A stretch of DNA of 64,000 nt from Malachius bipustulatus (lineage: Eukaryota; Arthropoda; Insecta; Coleoptera; Melyridae), in contig OU342634.1 in the NCBI GenBank assembly GCA_910589415.1, forward strand, positions 26,657,144-26,721,143, written 5' to 3'. Below, one piece after another: positions 12,151-23,221 of this stretch; within the stretch, counting starts at the first letter, position 1, and every line of letters begins with the position of its first letter. The position numbers and the translations under genes are program-made. Below the pieces are notes generated by a model. It searched no databases and was not told where the DNA came from. It was given only the letters and a program-made list of their open reading frames with translations.

Positions 12151-12514
12151 CTGAAACGTTCTTACTCTTTATCGTTTCAAATGAAAAGCGCAATTGTTTA
12201 TAATTAGTCTTGATTCAATTCAGTCACAACACAACTATGGTCTAATTTCACTCCACTTGTCACAATCACTGAGCTCTCTTCTTTACTCTATGGTGCGCCA
12301 ACCTCAACTAACTTCCAATTCAAACTGAATTATATGTATAACTAATGCCACGACACTCTTATATACCCACACGTCTGACGTGGATTTTCGAGAATTCTGG
12401 ACGTTTCACTAGTGGCTCCAGTCGCAGAATCTTCTGCTACGTCACAGCCTTGCCCTTTCGAACATGCGCCTGCCAGAATTCTCGTGAACTAGCTGACCAT
12501 GAAAGAATGTAAAC
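12151..12514 (-). repeat. 5' LTR of the deleted LTR retrotransposon
   Basis: On the minus strand the repeat begins TGTTTACATTC, has a TATA box (GTATATAAGAG, about 12356-12366) and ends near 12151 (AACGTTTCAG). It is followed by a probable primer-binding/leader segment AGAAGTGGGATACGG (12129-12143), a sequence often found just after LTRs of insect gypsy-like elements. The inner part matches 11205-11390. The primer tRNA was not determined. This is a promoter-bearing LTR, but the element itself is defective. Confidence 0.65.
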
Positions 12515-13570
12515 AAATGAAGAATGTTCGGCATTGGCATTTTTTCCAATTTCAAAAATTATTTAGATAAAACAAGATAGCGAGTTAATATAGCATTGTC
12601 ATCCAGTTCTGAGCTATTAAATTTCGAGTCTCTAGCTCTTCGAGAAACTAGTTTAAAATCGAATGCAAGATTTGCGCAGACAGGCAGACTAGAAAGCGAT
12701 CTAATAATAACGTGATATAAAGTTACTTCATTTTCCTGGTTATTTTATTACGGGGATTAATATTACACATTTGCCTTTTCCGTGAAAACGAGCTGCCATT
12801 TGACATTATACGCTGCAGTAATGAAAACGTCGAGTATTACAACTGCTCTATGTAAATGGGCAATTTGTAAAATGCACTTCAAGTTTGTTACGCTGTTGTA
12901 GAATAGAGAATACATTTAACCCTGAAAAGGAAACCACAGAAAGGATGGGCGCGGTTTAGGGGAGAATTCATGGAGTACTACCTACATATTTAGCTTCAAT
13001 AATCCAGTTTTAAAAATTCATTGCTATCACTGGAGGGATAAAGTGCTCTGTTGGGATATTTAGCCCCGATCTCACTTGATAGAGGAAACCATTTTCTATT
13101 TCTTGACAACAACTGATTTAACATCCCATCGCGTGCAGTTAGTTACAATCAAACACTGTCTCCGTGATATCGCTCAGAGTATGTCAAAACTCAGACACAA
13201 AGAAGCGGATAATTGATGCATTTGACAGATTTAATTCCAAGAATCAAGAAAACACTAATTTTAACTCGAGGTTATAAAGGGCACAACCTTGGGTTGAACC
13301 CATTTCCCTAAATTTAGTATAACTTAGTAGCCCATGGCATTTGTATCTTTAATATGAAAACATCGTTAGAAGCGATTTTATTGTTTAAAATCGAAAATTA
13401 GTTTTTCCGTAACATTGCAAGAACCACAAGGTGGTTTATGGAAAAAATGAAGCATGTAAGATTAGTGCGCAATAAGTGAGATTAGCGCGCAATAATACCT
13501 ACAAATTGAGGTTAGTGAAATTAAAATCGACCAACAAATAAAAGTTATTTAAAAATTCCTTTGACACTAC
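12515..13570. other. Mostly unassigned; two 22-bp tandem copies
   Basis: No gene found. Near 13457-13500 the unit GATTAGTGCGCAATAAGTGA is followed by GATTAGCGCGCAATAA, two imperfect tandem copies. Confidence 0.4.
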
Positions 13571-14490
13571 TCCAATTTCTCCGTTAGGTTATCTTCTGAA
13601 ACTTGAAAAGTATGCAAAAGATTGGCTCTCTAGATCCAATGGTTTTCGAAAAATCCTGTTTGTTTATTCCGTGAGGCGCGTTTTCGTGGTTGGTGGTGGT
13701 TCGTTCGTTGTGCCTGATTGACATTCGGTGTAGTTCGTCTCTGGTTAAAGTGATCTTCATGTCCGATTTCTCAAGTACCAAGGTGTGTTGACTATTGATC
13801 TTAGTATTTTAGACTGGAACCTTTGTATGATGTTAAGTGATGTCGGTTTTGCACATCCCCATAACTGGAGCCAGTAGAATCATATAGGTCTTGGCATGGT
13901 ATTGTATAGCACGATTTTGTTTGACTTTCAGCTCAGAGCCAGTAAATTAGCCGGAACTTCAGGTGGAGGTGCCTTCTTTTGGTTTGGAATTTGTTCTTCC
14001 GTGTTAGTCTCTGGTCGAGGTGGAGGTCCAGGTACTTTACTTCTGTTGCAGTGTAGTAGTGGTTTGTTGCTGCCAAGTGGTTTTGTCGCATGGTGAAGGT
14101 ATTTTGTACCGATTTTTTCTGGTTTACCTTCGTGCGCCGTCGAATGTATACCAGTTATTGAGTATATTGAAGTGTTCTTGTACACTTACAGAGAGCACTT
14201 GTATATCTTTTACGAAGGTGGAAATTGTTGTTCCGTTTGTTTCCGGGAGATCGGCTTATGAACTAGGAAAATCAGTGGTTTAAGAACACTACCTTGAGGG
14301 ACACCATAATCTATGGGACGGAAATCGAAGAGTTCATTGTTGAAATTTTATTTTGAAGAACAGGCCCCTGTGCTATACGGTTGAGTGGAGCTCACGCAAG
14401 CCCAGTTGGTGTTTCGGTAGTACTGTAAAGAGGTCGTAGTCATTGTTCATCCTTTTCAATATTAATAAATGAGGAGTAAACTGATAATAT
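13571..14490 (-). pseudogene. Jockey-type LINE ORF2, C-terminal half of reverse transcriptase (decayed)
   Basis: This is the downstream half of the ORF whose upstream half lies at 15377-16790; foldback C separates them. Reading leftwards from 14490: LKRMNNDYDLFTVLPKHQLG and LRELHSTV (QFGFR..HST box), DYGVPQGSVLKPLIF (RT GVPQGS box), VKYLDLHLDQRLTRK, KRRHLHLKFRLIYWL, FYWLQLWGCAKPTSL and IIQRFQSKILRSIVN, then TPWYLRN. This matches the typical Jockey RT and C-terminal order. Multiple stops and frame changes are present and the YADD catalytic box is not readable. It was presumably a 5'-truncated insertion before decay. Confidence 0.85.
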
Positions 14491-15376
14491 ACAGGGTGTC
14501 CCAGCTTATTCGAAGCGGTCTCTGTAGGCCAAACGATGGACTTTTTCAAAAAAATTTTTGAAAATTCAAGTACAGAATCACAATCGCCATAATTTAAAAT
14601 TATTTTGGAGTATACAGAGTGTCCCATATGAGAGTGGCATATCAAAGTTATGTTTTTTTAAATGGAATGCTCCTATGTTATTGCATTTTTAGATTGTCTT
14701 AGAAGAGAAATAAAGATTGGGTTTTACAGTTGGTGTTTAAATTCAGAAGTTTGTGAGTTATAAACAAGTGAAAATCGTCATTTTTCAAGTTCAAGGCCCT
14801 GTACAACGAAAACGGTTCAAGATAGAGAAAAACGGCTTACATGTCCCTATTTTACTTTTTCATGTACTATCCTATGGTATAGAAACATTTGTACTTTCTT
14901 TGATTTTTTTTATTTGGCGACGCGTGGAGAAATCTCAGAATTTTTCAAATTTTTTATCACCCTGTATAAACATTTCATCTACATGATAGGATAGTACATG
15001 AAAAAGTAAAATAGGGACATGTAAGCCGTTTTTCTCTATCTTCAGCCGTTTTCGTTGTACAGGGCTTGGGCTTTGAACTTGAAAAATGACGATTTTCACT
15101 TGTTTATAACTCAAAAACTTCTGAATTTAAACACCAACTGTAAAAGTCAATCTTATTTTCTCTTTTCAGACAATCTAAAAATGAAATAACCTAGGAGCAT
15201 TCCATTTAAAAAAACATAACTTTGATATGTCACTGTCATATGAGACACTCTGTATACCCCAAAATAATTTAAAATTATGGCCATTGTGATCCTGTACTTG
15301 AATGTGTAAAATTTTTTTGGAAAAAATCCATCGTTTGGCCTACAGAGACCGCTTCGAATAAGCTGGGACACCCTGT
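14491..15376. mobile_element. Foldback element C inserted in the Jockey pseudogene, ACAGGGTGTCCCAG termini
   Basis: ACAGGGTGTCCCAGCTTATT at the left pairs with its exact reverse complement at the right, and the arms (14491 to about 14880; about 14983 to 15376) match almost throughout. The loop is about 100 bp and itself contains CACCCTGTATAA at about 14948. Flanks AATA-TACAGGG and CCCTGTA-TAG fit a TA duplication. RT-homologous sequence resumes on both sides, which proves the element is a discrete insertion and defines its ends. It has no coding capacity. Confidence 0.92.
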
Positions 15377-16790
15377 ATAGTTTCGTGAGGTAGTTTTCGT
15401 GGTTTGAGTATAGTTATGATTTCGGCATACTTCCAATAGTCGGGATGTATGATAGGCTCAGCATTCGATGAAATATAACCGGCAGAAGTACGGAAATGGC
15501 CTTACGGAAAGACGGAAAGAAGAAGAAGAAATGGCCTTACGAGGAAGTTGTTTTATCATTTCTACTGTCACTAGGTCATAGCCCGGGTCCTTACGTTTGT
15601 TTAGCTTCTATTTCTTGGCTGACTTCTGCTAGGGGACTACTAGGAAAACCAATCTCTAAGAGGGATAGGTAATTGTGGTCTTTTGAGTTTCTTGGTGACC
15701 TTCCATAGGGTGGATTGCTGACAGGTTTGTAACATATTGTTCGAAATTTTTGTCACCAGCGTCTCTTGTGGATACTTTTAGTTGTCTGCAGAGGTCGATG
15801 ATATTTCTAGTCCTCTGCTAGACCCTTCTCGCGTGGCGTTTTTCGGCTATAAGCTGTCGTATGTGGAGTGGCACATTTGTGGTGGGTGTTGATTTGGGGA
15901 GTACAGCTTCCTGAACAAGTGTGGTAAAGTAATGTGCTGCTGAGCTTATAGCTTTTGCGGATTTAATACGCTGGTTGAGGTTGACTTCTAGATTAGACTT
16001 GAATGCTGTTTAGTTAGTGTTCGTCGAGCTTAGCGGAGAGATTTATTTATAGCCTTGGTACTCATGCTGGTAGTGGGTGATGAGCGGGTGATCAGATCAA
16101 AGGTCGAAGTTAGATTCCACTTGGCAGGTGTTTCTAGATATTCTATTGGTTATAAAAATCAATAAGCTCGGGAATTTTTTTATGGTCACTTTTTCAAGGT
16201 ACTTCATTTGAAAGGAAGTCATAGTTATTGTCTGACATAGCACGTAGGAGATTTCTTCCTTTGATGGATGTTACCTATAAGTTTCGATCCGCAGTGCGTG
16301 TGCTTCGCATTCCAATCTCCAACGGCCATGAATCTTTTGCCTAGGGTTTGGAAGAAGGTCTTATAGTCATATGGAGATATGACATGTCCCGGCGGGCTAT
16401 TTCAGTGAATTTACAGGCATGGCATTTACTTGCACGCTTGTAGTTATGATTTTATCTGTTTGGTATTTAGGTATAGTTTACGGTGCTAGATGGTATTTCG
16501 GATTATGATCACCGAGGCACCGTGGACAGTCCCATCAGGATCAGTGGTGTGGTAAGTTGAGTGCCTATAATGGTATATGAAAAATGGTAAGGTCGGTGAC
16601 GTGGATTTCAGAGATGAGCAGAATATCATGCTCAGTTCCTGGCTGCAAGTCTAAGTATCTTTATGAATTTTGTCAATTGCGAGAGCGTAGCTTTTAATTC
16701 ACTTAGGAGTGTTGTCAGTTGATGTTCTATGAATGTAGGTTTGGGTTTGGCGAACTTGGGGTTTGCTAGGTACAAAAGGAATTTTTCATT
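15377..16790 (-). pseudogene. Jockey-type LINE: end of ORF1, endonuclease and N-terminal RT (decayed)
   Basis: From about 16785 leftwards: an ORF1-like end (FIEHQLTTLLSELKATL); an AP-endonuclease domain with HDILLISE near 16640 and the catalytic-type block FMAVGDWNAKHTHCGS near 16290-16340; then GRNLLRAMSDNNYDFLSNE. The RT N-terminal region follows with KDPGYDLVTVEMIKQLPRKA near 15540-15600 and VLLPVIFHRMLSLSYIP near 15450. Stops and frameshifts are frequent. The RT continues beyond the foldback insertion at 13571-14490. The copy is truncated at its 5' end inside ORF1 and is not functional. Confidence 0.85.
15494..15541. mobile_element. 22-nt micro-insertion flanked by an exact 13-bp duplication
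   Basis: AAATGGCCTTACG occurs at 15494-15506 and again at 15529-15541. The 22 bases between (ending GAAAGAAGAAGAAG) resemble the (AAG)n 3' tail of the LINE at 6303-6758. The simplest reading is an extremely 5'-truncated target-primed insertion that left only the tail and a target-site duplication. It lies inside the Jockey pseudogene and is therefore younger than it. Confidence 0.7.
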
Positions 16791-18546
16791 GGTTAATTAA
16801 ATTTTGATAATTTAATCGTAGATGCCGGAAATATAATCCTAATTATTATGAACCTCGCTTTATGGGGTTTTAATTATTAAGAGTAGAAATAGAAAAAAAA
16901 GGAAAGAGAGAAATACTCGGGACGCGCTCTTTGTAATGGCAGTCGAAAAGATGAATGTTTAATTAGAACCGCCTGCTGCTTTGACATCTTATGATTGCGT
17001 CTATTATGAGGTAATAACTCCAATAATCCTAATTGTTTCGGCATCCTGGTAATCTACAGGGATTTGTCTTTCTAAAACGCCTAGCCGACGCCAAGACAAT
17101 GATGGCATTTTGGAATAAACAAAGCGTGTCTGGTTATACTAATTACACCTACTAGACGCTTGATAATAATTTCTATTCCGCATTCATTGTCTCTTTGTTC
17201 TGATTTCCTTAGCTGCTCCATTCTGCAGCTGTCACGGACATATCTTCCTTCTGAAATTGAGCAGAATATGGAACTATACGGGCTGACCTGGATCCATATA
17301 GGAACGGGAAGTCGGGAAGTTCGTCCTCGATTACTCACTTTTTATTTATTATTTTTAGTTCGACTATTACATTAGATAGGTATCGCGTAAGTCCCGATAA
17401 ATTCGCTTTGAACATGCTTGAACCACGCAAGGATTCTGGGAGACTGCCGCAATTGATTGGAAGCCGCAATCGATGGAATCCTACGAATACTGCATGTAGG
17501 TAAGTACGTGAATGCTGATTATTCAGTTTTTGAATAGAAATTTTTCCGATGCTCTAGTGTTAAAGTTTTCATAATTTCATATTTTACAAAACAATGAGGT
17601 ACTTAATTCAGTTCTTTTTTCAAATTTGTGAATATTAATTGTGCGTACACTTCAGTGGTATAAACTATGGACATTTTAGGCAAAGGAGACCTGAAGATAT
17701 GAACGCTATACTTTGTTTTTAGACGTTTTCACGTACACGGTTATACCACAATAATATGTGTATTACATCGTTTGGAGGCACCTTACCTTCTTTGGTTATT
17801 GCCGCAACGCATGCAACGACATAGAGTAATCAGCACGTATGAAGTTGGATATTACACCCACAGATTGGGTTATATAGTTATGACAATTGAGTGTTTATAA
17901 AATATATTTTTCCTACGACCACTATACAAAACACTACTTTGCGCATCGTTTTTTGTGCGCAAACTAGCAGATTTCTCACGTATCCAAAACTGTGCGACAA
18001 AGTGACATAACGCATAGCCAAAAATCGTTTCCGTACAGTTTTAATGTAAACAATAGTGATGGGCGGTAACTGAGAACTCAACTGTTACTTATTGTTAATG
18101 GAATAACTATTCATTTAAAGCTTCAAGGTAATAAAATAAACACAAATGGGATAAGATAGAACCCGACAAGACCATAAAATATAATATACTTACTCTTGTA
18201 GCGTAATTATTAAAATTTACGAGTTGATCGCTAATAACAGCATTGGTAGCGTTAAAATCAAATTCACGAACGTGAAAACTCGCACACCTCTAACTTCAAT
18301 CCACGACTGCGCCTGCGTTGTGTGGAAGTTGCATATCTACCACTACCACGTCTCCACGCTCCACGTCACATTATTTTTAGTTTAGATACAGAATCTAATA
18401 ATAAATAATAATAATATTGTCGGTAGAATTCAATGATTTAACAGTATCTAATAGTAATATTAAAAAGTCATTGGTAGAATTGAAAATAATACCTACTTAT
18501 TACCTAGGTAGTCTGAAAAAATAAACTTTAGTTACCTATCATTATA
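16791..18546. other. Unassigned intergenic sequence
   Basis: No gene recognised. Overlapping ORFs around 17081-17375 on both strands are locally GC-richer; the plus-strand one follows a splice-acceptor-like TTCTGCAG and reads LSRTYLPSEIEQNMELYGL, but no family is recognised. Confidence 0.4.
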
Positions 18547-18759
18547 ATGGATTGTGATTCCTCTGAATCTGAAGCAGAAAATACACCACCTGCTGAAGTC
18601 AGAAAACAAGCAGGTTTGTGTTCTTTGAATTTGCTACCTGTAGTTTCGAGAGAAAAATACGAATCTGCTTATAAACATTTCATGAATTGGAGAAAAGGTC
18701 ATAAAAGCAGAGCATTGTCAGAAAAAATAATTTATGTGTTAAATTTGTTAAATAATTAA
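18547..18759 (+). pseudogene. N-terminal fragment of a Crypton-like tyrosine-recombinase gene
   Basis: A 70-codon ORF starts MDCDSSESEAENTPP and contains NLLPVVSREKYESAYKHF and MNWRKGHKSRALSEK. The pattern SREKYExAYxxFMxWR...SE is characteristic of the N-terminal SAM-like region of insect Crypton-type/tyrosine-recombinase mobile-element proteins, where SExVLLAYF normally follows. Here the homology fades right after ALSEK and a stop follows, so the catalytic domain is missing. The start is supported by the acidic Asp/Ser/Glu N-terminus common in these proteins. No paired recombinase domain is present in the next kilobases. Confidence 0.6.
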
Positions 18760-18801
18760 TCTATTAAATTGTGGTCGTAGGAAAAGTACTGTGTGTAGCA
18801 C

Positions 18802-18875
18802 GTGCGGAAAAAAAATTTCACACTCGTGTGAATTGTGACACTCGACTTTCGTGAGAAATTTTCTCTTTTCCGCAC
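18802..18875. repeat. Imperfect hairpin with GTGCGGAAAA / TTTTCCGCAC ends
   Basis: GTGCGGAAAAAAAATTTCAC at the left pairs with GTGAGAAATTTTCTCTTTTCCGCAC-type sequence at the right around a loop rich in CACTCG. Could be a very short MITE or a structured RNA; nothing further supports either. Confidence 0.45.
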
Positions 18876-18980
18876 TTGTTTCACAATATACTATTTATCT
18901 AGACTTTCATTTATATTTATAACAAAAGTAACATAAAAATCTACGTATTGCTCATATTAATAACGTTTTACCCTTTCTAA

Positions 18981-19435
18981 TGGAGCGTCCTGATCTGAAC
19001 ATTTTGCTCTGAACGAACCGAAGAACGATCGCAGATTTTTTTCACTTAAGGTATTCTCCAATAGCTTCGAAGTAGGAATGAAGAGGGCTACAGCGACAGC
19101 TGCTCTTTTCGTAATTCATCTCAAATTTCAAAGAAGAAGAAGAAACCAAAGAAATGGCTGACGCGTCAATTTTCAAAAGCTGAAAACAATGAATCGCTGA
19201 GACACATAAGCATTTGAAAAATGGTACCAGCATGACCGCAGAAAGTTTTAAAAGAATCATAATCCTTCTGGGTCCTAAAGCATAAAAAATAGATGTAAAA
19301 TTAATTGCGAACCGATCAAATGCTTAACTAACCACGAATACACCAACCTGACTGCCATGAATGAACAAATGCGTACCTTGATCAAGCCAGAATTTGTTCG
19401 TGCGCTCCGCAGTAAAATGTTCAGGTCAGACCAGT
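18981..19435 (+). mobile_element. PIF/Harbinger-like element remnant with inverted ends and transposase shreds
   Basis: The left end TGGAGCGTCCTGATCTGAAC and the right end (reverse complement) ACTGGTCTGACCTGAACATT share CTGAYCTGAACATTTT plus GGAGCG/CGGAGCGC blocks, as terminal inverted repeats. Between them, KKKKPKKWLTRQFSKAEN and, in another frame, MTAESFKRIIILLGPKA resemble the N-terminal part of HARBI1-type nucleases (basic-W segment, then MTPESFxxLLxLVGP). The flanks suggest a 3-bp TAA-type duplication. Stops are frequent and most of the DDE domain is absent. Confidence 0.5.
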
Positions 19436-20949
19436 TTATAAAGGGTGCTTCTATGTTGAGTTTTTTTTGTCTCAAAAATCTTTTTTGAACAAAAATTGTC
19501 TTCGTAAAAGTTTTATGATAACGAAGATAGAGCGTCTTAAAGTTGAGAGCCTCCCTGCAGTTGCTTTAAAGACTGAGGTATTTTTGGCAAGGTGCAAAAT
19601 AAAATTCATTTAATTGTCATTGCGGTTTTCTAAGTGTCAGTTATTGTATTACACCCGGTTGAGTAGATTGTATCAAAATGTTATCAGTTTATGGCAAGTG
19701 TTATCAATAAAGTGCTGCAGTGGCGGCGGCAGAGTATTCAGGACGTTTTACATCGAGAATTTTATATCCGCCAGTTCAATCGTTTGACGCAGAGTGTTGA
19801 AGATAACAGAAAAGGCAGGAAGAAAATGCCGGACAAATTATGTTGTTTTACATGACGCTGCTCATCTGCAGTTACATAGAGACGTTCGGAGTCCCCGCGA
19901 GTTTCGACATTATATTGTTCCAGCCTCATTACTTTTTAGACCAATCAAAAAATACTTACAAACAGTTGAATTTACTAGAGCTGTACAGAGTGTCCGTTTT
20001 CCGTAACGATTCCAACGCTGTCTGAAGATTTTCGTTCTGCAACAAGAAAATATCAATCAGTAATAATAATTATTAGGAAGATTAGATAGCTACCAATTTT
20101 TTTGGCATTAATTCGACTACTTTATGAGAGCCACGTAGGTATCATCTAGAAAATAATCGTAAGGAAGCTCTAACGTCAGCTGCACAAGTATCTTTTGTTC
20201 GTCACTTATCTGACGAACGTTTGAATTCGTTCGCACTACCGAATAATTTTTTTTTTACGTTTTTTTTTCGCCGGCAATGCGAAAAGATGCAAAAGGGTTG
20301 TCACATGAGCGACACGCTTTCTGGGTTGAGTTTATTAGAGAGTTAATAATATTTCAAAACAACAACAACCTCTCTTCTCTCACCACGTAATAAAATTGTT
20401 TGCTGCAGCAGCTCCGGAAAGCTTGCGCTTATTGTGTGCTTTGCAGTCTTTCCAGCAATTTATTTCGTGAGTTACAAACTTCTCTTGTAAACACTGCCCT
20501 AAAATTTAAAGTACTTTCCTAACTTTTAAATACGAATATTTTCTATTTGCTATGCTGCTGTGACGTAAGTAATCATAAATTTGCCAGTAGCACTCAACAT
20601 AATTGATTCTCCCCACGAATTGAGGCCACAAATGAGTGATAACAACCCCTATTCTAATAGAGGCTGTGGCTGCACCTGTCATTATTAGCTATTGTGCCAT
20701 GGGCTACCATAATTCCTGCTCTTATAGTAGCAATGACTAGAATAACATCAGGTATTACTAAACTTGTGATATTGACAATAACAAAGGGATTCTATAGTCA
20801 ATTGTCACTCTGATTACCTTTAATTGAATCCAAGCTGGCTCCAGTTTAACGTAATTTACGACAAACATGACAAAATTGATTTCCGACATTGTTACAATAT
20901 GCAAGCTGCAGAGTTTGGATTAGAAATTAATTGATTGTAATCAACACAC
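19436..20949. other. Unassigned; overlapping short ORFs at 19794-20025
   Basis: Two overlapping plus-strand ORFs (19794-20006 and 19840-20025) contain VVLHDAAHLQLHRDVRS, which faintly recalls the HDGAPxH...VR block of mariner-type transposases, but no second supporting block was found. The rest is AT-rich and unrecognised. Confidence 0.35.
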
Positions 20950-21066
20950 GAGCCCCGCGCACTAGCGGTCAGACCGCGGCGATACGTCGCGGTGATCTGA
21001 GAACGGGGTCGACGCACAAGCGATTCGCTGGCCGCGCGAACCTCAATGAGCCATTCAGCGCGAAAA
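20950..21066. repeat. GC-rich hairpin segment in AT-rich DNA
   Basis: GAGCCCCG ... GGTCAGACCGCGGCG pairs with CGTCGCGGTGATCTGAG ... CGGGGTC around a 3-nt loop (ATA), an imperfect stem spanning 20950-21010. It is followed by GACGCACAAGCGATTCGCTG and GGCCGCGCG. The base composition is in sharp contrast to the surroundings. It may be one terminus or the whole of a small DNA element; no partner terminus or coding sequence was recognised. Confidence 0.5.
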
Positions 21067-22433
21067 GCGATCAGTATAGTAACTTTAAACCCTAAACTGG
21101 AGATGGTGCCGTTAGAACAAGAACTTCACAAGACAATTATTTAGTATTTTACATAAGATAATAATAATTCGAGAACGAAGGTTATTGGGCATTATCATTG
21201 AATTTCGTTCCACTCTTCTTCTCGTTTTAATTTACCAGCGGATATGCTAATAATAATAATCATCGGAGATGTCAGTGGAAAAATGGAAGCAATTTCATGC
21301 GTTATAATTCTAATAAAGCGATATTAAAGTTGAATGAATTCACTTTGAAGGTAGTCGGGATTGAAAGCCTCAAATTCCGCTTATTATTCGATTTTCATGG
21401 AACTTCTGATACCTAATTCTAAGATTGGGTAGGCATCCATTATTTAAAATTTTCTGCTACATTGACTTCGGCAGGGCCCAAAATAATACAAAATTGTAGT
21501 CGACCTTTATTGATTAATTTTTTTTTTCAATGAGAATATTCTTCGCATAATTTGTAATTACACGCTCTAGAACATTTCTTAATTTTTTATGAATGCAGCT
21601 TTTTTATTTTAAGCTTATTCCATGTAAATAATTCTTTCTCTTTGTACTGCTAAAAGAGACTTCTAGAACGACTTCTAGAATTTAATTAAAGTTGGTTTGT
21701 CAATAAAGTAAATTCAGACTCGATTAATAATTTATTAAACAAATATACCTATTTTTATACACTTCACACTTAACTTATTATTTATTTTTACATACTCAAA
21801 GCTTAATGCTTTTATTTATTAACAAATTGCCAAAATACCTATTCTTGAACACAGTATCTACTACCTAATACATTTTCTTCATATTTATATAACCAGCAGT
21901 TGTGTGTCACGCAAACTTAATTTTTAGACAGACTCGCTTACGAAGCAATCGCTTTTTATATCCCCAATCTTCAGTGATGAAGAGAGGATATAATTTATCT
22001 CGAGTGGATTCTCGAACCATATGCAAATGACATGAAAATGACGTAATAGTGAAAAAATGTTACAGATCAAAGACGTGATTTTTTCACGTTAGAATCACGT
22101 CAAAAGATACACTTACCTTAGGTCCTCAAATTGACGATCACTATAAATCAAAATTTCGACACTTGCAAGTTGGTTGTCCATTGGTTGTCTTTAATTAGTT
22201 GATATATTAGGTAACCAATAAACGACGCGTTTTCGATATCACGTAAAGGTTGCTTGCGTCAGCGACCAATTAGCACCAAAATGTGACGTTATAGTCACGT
22301 GCCATCATGTCTGTCTCTGCTATTATGGAACGATATTGTTCGAGGTAGCGTTCTAAAGTAACAGAGAGTACCAACATGGTTTCGAGTTTCAACCACACCT
22401 GTAAAATTGGCGAGCAAACAAAAATTCTGGTCC
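21067..22433. other. Unassigned; cluster of TGACGT/CACGTCA-type sites at 22034-22306
   Basis: No coding region seen until 22434. Between 22034 and 22306 there are at least six CRE-like or E-box-like sites: TGACGTAA, GACGTGA, TCACGTT, TCACGTCA, TCACGTAA, GTGACGTT and GTCACGTG. Some are arranged as small inverted pairs. Significance unknown. Confidence 0.4.
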
Positions 22434-22475
22434 ATGATGGTAGATGAAGACAAGGAACTTCGGAAGAATAATACG
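22434..22475 (+). CDS. Possible upstream exon of an unidentified host gene (weak)
   Basis: ATG at 22434 opens MMVDEDKELRKNNT. A GT at 22476 would splice in phase with the acceptor at 23071; a second GT at 22483 would not keep the long downstream frame. The frame is open for about 20 codons further upstream (VKLASKQKFW), so this need not be a first exon. Support is only the coding-like composition and phase compatibility with 23072-23221. Confidence 0.2.
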
Positions 22476-23071
22476 GTTGTCGGTATTTATGTCTATATTT
22501 TATTTTATATATTTGTTTCTTATTATTTCATGTTTTTGCTATTTTATTTTTATGGATTGAGCTTTTTTCTTGTTCTGCTCTATAAGCTCCTATAAGCATA
22601 AACTTTGACTAACAATGAGGAACGCGAACGTAATACAATGAATTTTTTTCTGATTTATAGAGCTCTAACGGCAAAAACTGGGAATCACATAAAAATCACC
22701 TTACTCAAGAAGTAATCCCTGTTTTGTAAGATTTGTTTTTAAGAATCATTTCAGCGCTCTAGTCTTTAACTCTACCGACGTTAGTGGAGTAAATCTTTAA
22801 TGGAGATAAATCACTTTATTGGCTTTTGATAGTGATTTATATCCGAGGATAATGCGTCTGACTGCAGTTCCCAATATGACGCCAGGGAACTTGCAGGTCG
22901 ATTAAGGGACATTCACGAATCATTTTCGACATCTAACGCATGTTTTTGCAGACTTCGGGGACAAACTTTCTGAGATCCACGACTCTGATGTTCCAAAACA
23001 AAAGAGAATTTAAATTATTCTCTAATTCTTAATCGATTTCATACTAACCGCGGTTTTTTGTTTATTTTCAG

Positions 23072-23221
23072 AAGACTTTTCAGTTTCCTGATAATACTTT
23101 GGAATTGTCGTGGGGAAAGAACCACTTTAATAACGGCGCTCTCTCGACTCGAATGATCGACTCGATCCCTCCAGATACGCGTTTAAATATGTACGATTTG
23201 TACCATAATATATGTCTATGA
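23072..23221 (+). CDS. Candidate terminal coding exon of an unidentified host gene
   Basis: A consensus branch sequence TACTAAC (23042-23048) and a pyrimidine-rich tract ending TTTATTTTCAG precede an open frame of 49 codons with TGA at 23219-23221. It reads KTFQFPDNTLELSWGK, then NNGALSTRMIDSIPPDTRL and NMYDLYHNICL. Its composition (balanced residues, non-repetitive) looks like ordinary protein rather than AT-rich noise, and GC content rises over the exon. I do not recognise the family. No polyadenylation signal was assigned. It may instead be a conserved non-coding block. Confidence 0.35.
   Translation, partial: KTFQFPDNTLELSWGKNHFNNGALSTRMIDSIPPDTRLNMYDLYHNICL

Noticed and set aside
19794..20025. 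HDAAHLQLHRDVR as a mariner-type transposase catalytic block
   Set aside because: Single weak block; no preceding WVxHDE or following SPDLNP-type motif in any frame.
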